Positions 25,401-33,563 of a stretch of DNA of 64,000 nucleotides are shown here, in pieces. A program made the translations under genes and the position numbers. The stretch is from Lentisphaerae bacterium GWF2_49_21 (GTDB taxonomy: Bacteria; Verrucomicrobiota; Lentisphaeria; Victivallales; GWF2-50-93). Each line of letters begins with the position of its first letter. Position 1 is the first letter of the stretch. A model generated the notes under the pieces. The model was not told where the DNA came from. It worked only from the letters and a program-made list of their open reading frames with translations, and searched no databases. The stretch spans positions 62,001 through 126,000 of the forward strand of contig MHBH01000026.1 of NCBI GenBank assembly GCA_001804805.1, given 5' to 3'.

Positions 25401-26654
25401 ATGGAAAAATTAGCAATTAACGGAGGCAAGCCTGTCAGAACAAAACCGTTCCCGCGTCCAGCGGGAAAAAGGTTCGGCAAGGAAGAGAAGAAGCAACTGA
25501 AGGAGGCAATTGATTCTGGGGTGCTCTTCGGGCCCGGTGGAACGAAAGTAAAAGAATTTGAGAAGAGATTCGCAAAGTACTATGGGAAAAAGTACTGCGT
25601 TACAACAAATTCAGGCACCGCGGCGATTCACACGGCTCTTGGAGCGCTCAAGATAAAGCCCGGGGATGAGATAATAACTTCATGTGTCACGGATATGGGC
25701 ACGATAGCGCCGATATTCCTGGCGAACGCAATTCCCGTTCTGTGCGATATTGACGAGCAGACCTACAACATGGATCCTTCTAAAATTGAACAACTCATCA
25801 CTCCTCGCACGCGCGCAATAATAGTAGTTCATTTGTGCGGACAGTCCTGCGACATGGACCCGATAAGGGAGTTAGCAAAAAAACACAGTTTATTTCTGAT
25901 TGAAGACTGCGCTCAGAGCTACATGTCAGTCTACAAAGGGAAAATAAACGGGACAATGACTGATATCGGATGTTTCAGTCTCAATGACTGCAAGCATATA
26001 TCGTGCGGCGAAGGCGGGATACTCCTGACAGATGACCCTGAGATAGCGAAAAGGGCAGCTCTTTTCAGGGACAAGTGCTATTACCGCGACGGTTCAAGCA
26101 GGAATCCAAAATTCATGGCGCCGAATTACCGAATGAGCGAATTGCAGGGCGCTGTCGCAATAGCTCAGCTGGGGAAACTCAAGAGCATAATACAAAGACG
26201 CAGGAAACTCTGCCGCGCGCTTACCAAGATGCTCTCAAACATTCCGGGCATAGAGCCGCCCAAAGAGATGAGCTGCGGGGAACATTCATATTTTGCCTAC
26301 TTTGTCAGGGTTGATGAAAATACGCTGGGAGTTTCAACACAAGAGTTCTCTGATGCGCTCAGCAAAGAAGGCATACCTCAGAACTGCCAGTATCTTGACG
26401 CACCGATATACCTCTACGAAGTATTCCAGGAAAAGAACATCCATGGAGAGACAAGCTGCCCGTATGGATGTATTAGCTATAAAGCAAGAGATATAAGTTA
26501 TCCGAAAGGGCTCTGCCCTGTTGCCGAGAGGATAATGAAGCTTAAGCTTATATTTAACATAAAAGAATATTTTACAATGGACGATGTGAAGGATATAGCG
26601 GAAGGAATCAAAAAAGTGACGGATTGTTTTTATTCAAAGAAACAAGGAAAGTAG
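25401..26654 (+). CDS. DegT/DnrJ/EryC1/StrS-family aminotransferase, second copy
   Basis: 417 residues from MEKLAINGGKPVR; the upstream in-frame extension to 25251 is repeat DNA and is excluded. GTAAIHTALGALKIKPGDEIITSCVTDMGTI, FLIEDCAQSY and the lysine segment SLNDCKHISCGEGG (Lys about 203) fit the family. It is not a close duplicate of the 21111 gene: key segments differ and codon use is more AT-rich. The next gene is a sulfatase, a neighbourhood often seen in Lentisphaerota. The substrate is probably an activated keto sugar or cyclitol but cannot be assigned. Confidence 0.88.
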   Translation: MEKLAINGGKPVRTKPFPRPAGKRFGKEEKKQLKEAIDSGVLFGPGGTKVKEFEKRFAKYYGKKYCVTTNSGTAAIHTALGALKIKPGDEIITSCVTDMGTIAPIFLANAIPVLCDIDEQTYNMDPSKIEQLITPRTRAIIVVHLCGQSCDMDPIRELAKKHSLFLIEDCAQSYMSVYKGKINGTMTDIGCFSLNDCKHISCGEGGILLTDDPEIAKRAALFRDKCYYRDGSSRNPKFMAPNYRMSELQGAVAIAQLGKLKSIIQRRRKLCRALTKMLSNIPGIEPPKEMSCGEHSYFAYFVRVDENTLGVSTQEFSDALSKEGIPQNCQYLDAPIYLYEVFQEKNIHGETSCPYGCISYKARDISYPKGLCPVAERIMKLKLIFNIKEYFTMDDVKDIAEGIKKVTDCFYSKKQGK

Positions 26655-26928
26655 GTCAAGCCGCAGATGGACGCTATCCCGAGATATTTGCGGCAAGATA
26701 CGGCTTCCTTGGCACGCCGTAGCCGCTCAGAGCGAAGGCGGCTGGCGTTCGGTAATAAACGTTGCCACTGAAAGGTTCATCAAGTGCGGTGATCTCAGTA
26801 GAATTGAGCGATTAATATCCTATGCTGGTGTGATAGGTTTGGGAATCTATCTAGACGGTGTTGTGTCAATCGTAAAGTATCTGGTAAAGACAGGATCTAA
26901 ATCCGAAGTTTATTTAGAAGAGCAGTGA
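26617..26928 (+). pseudogene. Orphan open frame ending in TGATG overlap with sulfatase; probable gene remnant
   Basis: The frame is open for 103 codons, with no ATG, from the stop at 26614 to a TGA at 26926-26928 that overlaps the sulfatase ATG. The last 57 codons read like protein (RFIKCGDLSRIERLISYAGV, then IGLGIYLDGVVSIVKYLV). The first part contains a dispersed CGCCGTAGC...GCGAAGGCGG element (26715-26741). Another frame shows YPEIFAARYGFLGTP before a stop, so a frameshifted remnant is likely. No family recognised. Confidence 0.35.
26895..26928. repeat. 34-bp near-direct repeat, copy 2
   Basis: The counterpart of 19474-19507, ending at the sulfatase start codon. Both copies read SKSEV in one frame. 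Confidence 0.6.
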
Positions 26929-28364
26929 TGAGTAATATTAAACCCAATATTCTTATAATTATTTCTGACCAGCTTTCTGCTCAGGCACTTCCTGCTTATG
27001 GCAATAAATTCGCTGTAACGCATAATATCAGCCAAATAATGGAGATGGGGGCAAGATTTAAAACAGCATATACAAATTACCCGCTTTGCCTGCCCGCACG
27101 AGCCTCTTTCTGGACTAGCCGCTATCCCCATCAAACAAAAATTATTTCTAATGGAGGTTCACTTACCGAGCCAGTGCTGGATGAATCCGTGCCCACCCTG
27201 GGAAGTATTTTTACAGAGGCAGGATACAGGGCGTTCAATTTCGGCAAAAAACATGACGCCGGGTCTCTTAGAGGGTTTGAATGCGCCGTTAATGTTCCTG
27301 ATATGGAAATGGAAGACAATGAGCCTGTTTTCCCTATATCTGTAGACACAAGGAGAGACAGGAACACTCGGAAACTGGTAGTTGATTTTCTGAAGAATTA
27401 TAAAGAAGATAAACCATATGTTGCGATTGCCAGCTTCAACAATCCTCATGATATATGCAATTGGACAGGTGTCTTTCAAGGGGATAGAGAACTGCCACCC
27501 TTTGATGGCAAGGTTCCGGATTTACCGGATAATCTATATATTGACAATAAGGAATTTAAAAACCGACCGCTGCCTGTGCAGTATATGTGCTGTGCTCATA
27601 ACCGTCAAGCGCAGATAGCCGAATGGAGCGAGGATAAAATAAGAAGGTATCTCGCTGCTTATCACAGATTTATTGAAAGAGTGGATGAAGAGATCGGACT
27701 TGTTTTGAATGCGCTACGTTCCAGAAAGGACGCGGGCAATACGCTTGTGGTTTTCTTTGCAGATCACGGTGATTCCATGTGCGGCAGATGGATGGCGACA
27801 AAGCACACCACATTTTATGATGAAACAATCCATGTCCCCCTGGTTTTTTACGGTCCTGGAATTGAAGGTAGAAACAAGTCCCTCAATGGTCTTGTTTCAC
27901 TGCTTGATCTTACACCTACATTGTGCGATTATGCGGGCATAGATATTTCCGGATATGAATTTGAAGGAAAATCCCTTTTACCGTGGTTGAAAGGAGAAAA
28001 AGAAAACGAATCGCCACATGAATATTTAGCGGGACAGTGGTACTCCGAATATTGTTTTACAATCGAACCAGGAAGGATGATACGCACAGCCAGATATAAA
28101 TATACACATTATCTGGAAGAAAATGGAGAAGAGCTATATGATATGGAAAATGACCCGGGCGAGGTAAGAAATCGTGCGGGGAGGGAGGAGTTTAAATCTA
28201 TTCTTGAAGAACACAGAAAAATATTAAGGGGATATGTAGAAAACACAAATGATCCCTATTTTAATACATTCTGGAAAGCGGATAATATGTGGAGATCGCA
28301 TAAACCCGGATACAGGAACCACCGAGGCCTAGCTGTATCGGCTTATTATAGAAAGAATAAATAA
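26928..28364 (+). CDS. Sulfatase (formylglycine-dependent, Cys type)
   Basis: Hydrolyses sulfate esters, probably on glycans. PNILIIISDQ supplies metal ligands, and CLPARASFWTSRYP (Cys about residue 52) is the C-x-P-x-R sulfatase signature requiring conversion of Cys to formylglycine by a maturase not in this window. FFADHGDSMCGRWMATKHT is the second metal/sulfate site, and LYDMENDPGEVRN the usual C-terminal element. No signal peptide is visible, so it may be cytoplasmic. The TGATG overlap with an upstream open frame suggests coupling. It is followed by a second sulfatase of different subtype after 71 bases. Confidence 0.92.
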   Translation: MSNIKPNILIIISDQLSAQALPAYGNKFAVTHNISQIMEMGARFKTAYTNYPLCLPARASFWTSRYPHQTKIISNGGSLTEPVLDESVPTLGSIFTEAGYRAFNFGKKHDAGSLRGFECAVNVPDMEMEDNEPVFPISVDTRRDRNTRKLVVDFLKNYKEDKPYVAIASFNNPHDICNWTGVFQGDRELPPFDGKVPDLPDNLYIDNKEFKNRPLPVQYMCCAHNRQAQIAEWSEDKIRRYLAAYHRFIERVDEEIGLVLNALRSRKDAGNTLVVFFADHGDSMCGRWMATKHTTFYDETIHVPLVFYGPGIEGRNKSLNGLVSLLDLTPTLCDYAGIDISGYEFEGKSLLPWLKGEKENESPHEYLAGQWYSEYCFTIEPGRMIRTARYKYTHYLEENGEELYDMENDPGEVRNRAGREEFKSILEEHRKILRGYVENTNDPYFNTFWKADNMWRSHKPGYRNHRGLAVSAYYRKNK

Positions 28365-28435
28365 TATTGTGCAATACGGGCTTAAAATGATCAGCATAAA
28401 AGTTTTTCATGAAACCTTAACTTAAGTAGAAATCC

Positions 28436-29857
28436 ATGAAAAGACCCAATATCATATTTATCCTGATTGACGACATGGGCTGGAAGGATCTCAGCTGCTA
28501 TGGAAGTACATTTTACGAGACCCCCAATCTCGACCGGCTTTTCAAAAGTGGAATCCATTTCACCGATGCCTATGCTTCCTGTCCGGTTTGCTCGCCCACA
28601 CGGGCAAGCATCCTCACAGGCAAGTATCCGGCGACAGTAGGCATCACAGACTGGATAGACACTACAGGATATCATCCTCTGCGCGGAAAACTCGTTGATG
28701 TCCCGTATCTCAAACAGCTTCCCCTGAGCGAATATTCCATTGCGAACGCCTTGAGAGACAACGGATATGCAACATGGCATGTCGGCAAATGGCATCTTGG
28801 CGGCGAGAATTTCTGTCCTGAGAAGCATGGCTTTGAGATAAATGTCGGAGGATGCGAAGCTAGCAGTCCGGGCAAAGGGGGATATTTCAGCCCTTGGTCG
28901 ATTCCAGCCTTGAAAAATGCCGATGTTCCCGCGGGAACCTGTCTTACAGGCTATCTCACGGACAAGGCCATTGAACTCATAAGAAACAGGGACGGCAGGT
29001 CTTTCTTCCTGAATCTCTGGCATTATGCCGTACACACTCCCATCCAGGCTGAAGAGGAATGTGCGAACAAATATCTTTTGAAAGCCGAGAAAATGGGGCT
29101 GACAAAGATAAAGATCTTTGAGGAAGGCGAATATTTCCATACGGAAGACAAGAAAGGCAAAAGAATAATGCGCCGTCTAGTTCAGTCCAATCACACCTAT
29201 GCGGCAATGATCGAAAATCTCGACGAGAACATAGGAAGATTGCTACGCGCTGTCGATGAGGCCGGTGAAACAGACAACACCGTCATCTTCTTCACCTCCG
29301 ACAATGGCGGCCTTGCCACCGCGGAAACTTCTCCCACGTGTAATTCTCCTCTCGCCGAAGGGAAAGGTTGGATGTATGAAGGCGGCACCAGGGAACCCCT
29401 GATAATCAGCTGGCCGGGGAAAATAAAGGCCGGCTCGAAATGTACGGAACCCGTCACAAGCACAGACTTCTATCCGACAATTCTCGAGATGGCGGGAATC
29501 AAGCTCATTCCTGAACAGCATTCCGACGGTGTCAGCATCATGCCATATCTGACAGGTGAAGGGGAGGTCGAGCGAGAAGCGATATACTGGCATTATCCGC
29601 ATTACGGAAACCAGGGTGGAACTCCGGGTTCTTCCATAAGGATGGGCGATTACAAGCTGATTGAATTTTTCGAGGCCGGAAGGCTTGAACTCTACAATCT
29701 GCGCGATGACATAGGCGAAGAAAGGAATCTTGCCGGAGAAAAACCTGAACTCGCCAGGATCCTGCACGATAAACTCGAGTGCTGGAGGAAAAAGGTGGAG
29801 GCCAAAACACCTATGCCCAATCCAGATCCGAATTTCAAACCCTGGTGTTGCCAATGA
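28436..29857 (+). CDS. Sulfatase (formylglycine-dependent, Cys type)
   Basis: 473 residues. NIIFILIDDMGWKDLSCYGS (metal site), CSPTRASILTGKYP (signature; Cys about residue 52), HVGKWHLGG, VIFFTSDNGGLAT and LYNLRDDIGEERNLA follow arylsulfatase A-type order. It has no signal peptide, like its neighbour. The two sulfatases belong to different subfamilies (short metal loop versus DDMGW type) and may act on different positions of one glycan. Its stop overlaps the start of the glutamate dehydrogenase gene (ATGA), an unexpected pairing that may be incidental. Confidence 0.93.
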   Translation: MKRPNIIFILIDDMGWKDLSCYGSTFYETPNLDRLFKSGIHFTDAYASCPVCSPTRASILTGKYPATVGITDWIDTTGYHPLRGKLVDVPYLKQLPLSEYSIANALRDNGYATWHVGKWHLGGENFCPEKHGFEINVGGCEASSPGKGGYFSPWSIPALKNADVPAGTCLTGYLTDKAIELIRNRDGRSFFLNLWHYAVHTPIQAEEECANKYLLKAEKMGLTKIKIFEEGEYFHTEDKKGKRIMRRLVQSNHTYAAMIENLDENIGRLLRAVDEAGETDNTVIFFTSDNGGLATAETSPTCNSPLAEGKGWMYEGGTREPLIISWPGKIKAGSKCTEPVTSTDFYPTILEMAGIKLIPEQHSDGVSIMPYLTGEGEVEREAIYWHYPHYGNQGGTPGSSIRMGDYKLIEFFEAGRLELYNLRDDIGEERNLAGEKPELARILHDKLECWRKKVEAKTPMPNPDPNFKPWCCQ

Positions 29858-32800
29858 AACAACGTTTGCCTTCCGCAGAAACCTTGAAAGGCATGTTTGA
29901 AGATCCCGTTTCCAAACTTTCATCTGATTCCGGGCTTTCCAGGGAAGTCATCTGGAAGATATTCACTGGTGCCTACGAAGGCTCTACATTCGAGGCGAAC
30001 ATTGTTCTGGCAAGGTTGCGCTGGCTCCTTTCCACTGCAAGAGGAGGGATTAATCTCATTGCTGAGTTCGGGGAAAAAACACCGGAGGAGCTTGCCCATA
30101 GGATTATGTATCCCAAGCAATCGGTTTTGGATTTTATCCAGAAGCGGTCCTCTTTTACCAGAACCGACCTGGAAAAGATTTACAGCTCAGTTCAAAGCGG
30201 TAAAACGGACGACACGCTGGATTCTTCAATGCCCGACTTTTCGGAGGAGCGGATACTCCAGGAAATGAAGTGGTGGCTCGTGGATCTTGATTTTCCCGAC
30301 TACTATTTTGAGACTACTCCTCCAGAGGAGATCGGCAACCAGATCCGGATCAACCGGTTCCATGAAATGTACGGTATCGGCTCTGAATCCTACGCCAATC
30401 TGAAAATCTCCTACAAGTCTCCATCGGGCACGTCCATCCACTGGGTTCACAAGTCAAGGTTCCTTGAAGTCGAAAGCGAGATAGAGCGTGAATGCCGGGA
30501 AAATGGCGGGCTACTTGATGTTTCGGTATATTCCCATTTGGATCTTTTCCTGTATATAGCTTCCATTACCAAGGTGGCTGAAACATCGGTAGGCAGCGGT
30601 GATTTCGAGTCGTCCAAGACTCCGGCGTTCACAAAAATGTCAGCCACCGAGGTTGTGAAACGCTACAAGTCCCTCTGGGGCAGAGTGGTCGCTGGCGAGG
30701 AGATCACCATGGAGTGTTCGACAAAAGAGGGAACCAGGGAGCAACGGCTGATGCTCGGGTTTTCCCTGCCATTCATAAACCATTTCCTTGCCAACGTTTC
30801 GAGACTCATGTGCAGGGCCGGCATAAAAGTCGGACGCAAGTATTGCCATATGTTCGCTGGGAAACGGCCGATTGTGATTTGTTCTTTTTACTCAAACCAG
30901 CCGTTTCCGGAAGACCTTGTGGAACGCCTTGTGGATGTGAGCCTGTATCCGGAAAACAGGATCGCCAGGCTGGTGGAGCGCGACTTGATCACCGCACGGG
31001 AGGCGAATTTCATCAACAGCGTCGTCGAATTCGTCCATCAGTTCATCCGCTTCAAGGATGCCAACCTGCAGCTTCTCAAGGAACGGCTTGGCGAAACTTC
31101 GGACCTCGGTGAAATCCTGCGTAACATCCAACGGCGGACGGACAAGGACAACTTTCCATTTGACTCCGTAATTGCCACATATGCGGAGAGACCGGACATC
31201 ATCAAGGCGCTTTATGCCTACTTCACCGGGAAGTTCGCACCAGACTGCCCACCAGGCGATTCGGAGGGGGAAAAATCCCTGGCGAAACTGGAGGGGGTTT
31301 TAAAGTCAGTACCGGCTGCCGCCTCGGAACATGAAATGTTCCTATGGGGGAAGATTTTTGTGGATTCGGTTTTGCGCACAAATTTCTTCTTGCCGGTCAA
31401 ATCCGCACTGGCCTTCCGTCTTGACGGTGATTTCCTCGGGGGCGGAGACTACGAAGCGAAGCCCTGCGGCGTTTTCTTAATCAAAGGCAGAGATTTTTTT
31501 GGATTCCACATCAGGTTCAAGGACATCGCGCGGGGAGGCATACGGATTGTCAAATCCTTCACTCCAGACGATTATCGCCTCAACTCCGACTATGCGTTCG
31601 AGGAATGCTACAATCTTGCCAACACCCAGAATAGGAAGAACAAAGACATTCCGGAAGGCGGAGCCAAGGGCGTAATTGTACTTGGTGCGGAAAAGGCCTG
31701 CAGAGCCGAGGAGTCATTCATGCAGTATGTGGACAGTCTTCTGGATCTCCTGTTGCCGAGCAATGAAAAATTCATTAAGAACTTCTCGGCGGAGATCCTG
31801 TTTCTCGGACCGGACGAGGGCACAGCCGAACTTATGGACTGGGCCTGCGAACGCGCTAGGAACCGGGGATATGAGTATTGGAAATGCTTTACGACCGGCA
31901 AGAGCGCAAGGCTCGGGGGTGTCTCTCATATCAACTTTGGAATGACCACCGCCGGAATCCATCAGTATGTCCTGGGCCTTTTGCGCAAGTTCGGAATTGC
32001 TGAGGAGACAATCAGCAAAGCCCAGACCGGCGGTCCGGATGGCGACCTGGGCGGAAACGAGATTCTCATTTCCAAGGATAAGACTATTGTTGTAGTAGAT
32101 GGTGGCGGAGTCGTTTTCGATCCGAATGGGCTCGACCGGCGGGAACTGGTGCGTCTGGCGAGACAGAAGCTCGACACCTCCCATTTTGACGAATCAAAGC
32201 TCGGACCGTCAGGATTCAAGGTGAGAACATCCGACCGCGACGTGCGGCTTCCAGACGGCTCTGTAATTGCCTCCGGACTTGCCTTCCGCAACAGCTTCCA
32301 TCTAGATCCACGCATGAAAGCCGATCTGTTCATTCCCTGTGGTGGCCGCCCTAAATCCATTCACGCAGCGAACTGGAAGTCCCTGCTCGATGCGGACGGC
32401 AAACCGATTTTCAAATGGATTGTCGAGGGTGCCAACCTGTTCCTTACGCAGGATGCCCGGATCAAGCTTGAGGAGAAAGGAGTTCTGGTTTTCAAAGACA
32501 GCTCGACGAACAAGGGCGGTGTCACGTCGTCGTCTCTCGAAGTTCTTGCCGGATTGGCCCTTGACGACGAAACATTCGAGCGGGAAATGGTCTCCACCGG
32601 CGACGATCCCGAATTCCGGAAGAAATACATCCGTGAAATACTGGATCTGATCCGCTCCAAGGCGGATGCCGAATTTGAGATCCTCTGGTCATTGCACAAC
32701 CGGACCGGACGGACTATCAGCGAACTCTCTGACGACCTGAGCGAAAAAATAAACGAGATAACATCTGCGATAGAGACGTCCGATTTGTTCGAGGAAAAGA

Positions 32801-33003
32801 AATTGCGCTTGTCCGTATTGCTTTTGCATATCCCTGCGAGCCTTGTCGGAATAGCCGGCGTGGAGGCATTGCTCGCACGCATACCGTTGAGATACCAGAA
32901 GGCCATTTTCGCCCGAACTCTTGCCAGCGGGTTTGTCTACAAGCACGGAATTGACGCGGGTTATGAGGAGTACCGGCGCTACATAAACGAATGTCAGGGC
33001 TGA
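29854..33003 (+). CDS. Large NAD-glutamate dehydrogenase
   Basis: 1049 residues, the size class of the about 115-kDa NAD-GDH rather than the 450-residue hexameric or 1600-residue forms. It interconverts glutamate and 2-oxoglutarate plus ammonia. The catalytic core lies in the C-terminal half: FKDIARGGIRIV, the lysine motif PEGGAKGVIVLG (Lys about 607), FLGPDEGTAELMDW, GMTTAGIHQYVL, and the dinucleotide region QTGGPDGDLGGNEI, then WIVEGANLFLT and SSTNKGGVTSSSLEVLAG. The N-terminal half is regulatory. The ATG at 29854 overlaps the sulfatase stop; an earlier in-frame ATG lies inside the sulfatase gene and is unlikely. Confidence 0.92.
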   Translation: MKQRLPSAETLKGMFEDPVSKLSSDSGLSREVIWKIFTGAYEGSTFEANIVLARLRWLLSTARGGINLIAEFGEKTPEELAHRIMYPKQSVLDFIQKRSSFTRTDLEKIYSSVQSGKTDDTLDSSMPDFSEERILQEMKWWLVDLDFPDYYFETTPPEEIGNQIRINRFHEMYGIGSESYANLKISYKSPSGTSIHWVHKSRFLEVESEIERECRENGGLLDVSVYSHLDLFLYIASITKVAETSVGSGDFESSKTPAFTKMSATEVVKRYKSLWGRVVAGEEITMECSTKEGTREQRLMLGFSLPFINHFLANVSRLMCRAGIKVGRKYCHMFAGKRPIVICSFYSNQPFPEDLVERLVDVSLYPENRIARLVERDLITAREANFINSVVEFVHQFIRFKDANLQLLKERLGETSDLGEILRNIQRRTDKDNFPFDSVIATYAERPDIIKALYAYFTGKFAPDCPPGDSEGEKSLAKLEGVLKSVPAAASEHEMFLWGKIFVDSVLRTNFFLPVKSALAFRLDGDFLGGGDYEAKPCGVFLIKGRDFFGFHIRFKDIARGGIRIVKSFTPDDYRLNSDYAFEECYNLANTQNRKNKDIPEGGAKGVIVLGAEKACRAEESFMQYVDSLLDLLLPSNEKFIKNFSAEILFLGPDEGTAELMDWACERARNRGYEYWKCFTTGKSARLGGVSHINFGMTTAGIHQYVLGLLRKFGIAEETISKAQTGGPDGDLGGNEILISKDKTIVVVDGGGVVFDPNGLDRRELVRLARQKLDTSHFDESKLGPSGFKVRTSDRDVRLPDGSVIASGLAFRNSFHLDPRMKADLFIPCGGRPKSIHAANWKSLLDADGKPIFKWIVEGANLFLTQDARIKLEEKGVLVFKDSSTNKGGVTSSSLEVLAGLALDDETFEREMVSTGDDPEFRKKYIREILDLIRSKADAEFEILWSLHNRTGRTISELSDDLSEKINEITSAIETSDLFEEKKLRLSVLLLHIPASLVGIAGVEALLARIPLRYQKAIFARTLASGFVYKHGIDAGYEEYRRYINECQG

Positions 33004-33563
33004 CATTATGGGGATTAGAATTTCCAGCAGTCAGCAAAAGGTGGAAATCAATTTTCCATCGGCAACCCCGTGATGTCAGACCAACCAGTTTATATTGAAC
33101 ACTCCTCCGGATTTCATGATTCTGATATATCCCACTGTGAGTGTCCGCCGTCTTCAGCAACCTCAAAACCAGGATAAAAAATAAAGTTTTTCCCGGTGGT
33201 GGTATAGACCGTGGACTTCAACATCGGGTAGATTTCACCCCGAGGTTAATTGACTTCTGCCAAGAAAAAGACAGAAGTCAGGGGCAGGGCAGGTCAACTT
33301 CAGGGCATTGGTGCCATGCTGGGGAAGTGACTGATGTGGAATTAGTAAGAATCACCATTTGTGTTATGGAATCTTTTTTTAACTGGAAAGACTCTCAACC
33401 TCGACGGATTTATCTTTGCCAAGGTTCAATAATTACGACAGGTTCCTATGGAAATAGCTTTGCCGATAAAAAGTTCCAGCTTCACATGAAACTGTCCAGT
33501 GTCTCAAGCATATATGCGGGAAGATTTATATAGAATAGGCCAATATTATATAAAATTCGAGTA
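33004..33563. other. 560-bp intergenic region with dispersed repeats, no gene
   Basis: Lies between convergent genes. 33228-33262 shares words (TTCACCC.GAGGTTAAT..ACTTCTG) with 17217-17249, and 33491-33516 is copy 2 of the 26-bp repeat at 11793. Short open frames have no homology or ribosome-binding site. I see no RNA gene. Confidence 0.5.
33491..33516. repeat. 26-bp dispersed repeat, copy 2
   Basis: ACTGTCCAGTGTCTCAAGCA followed by TATATG. It differs from 11793-11818 at two positions. Confidence 0.65.
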
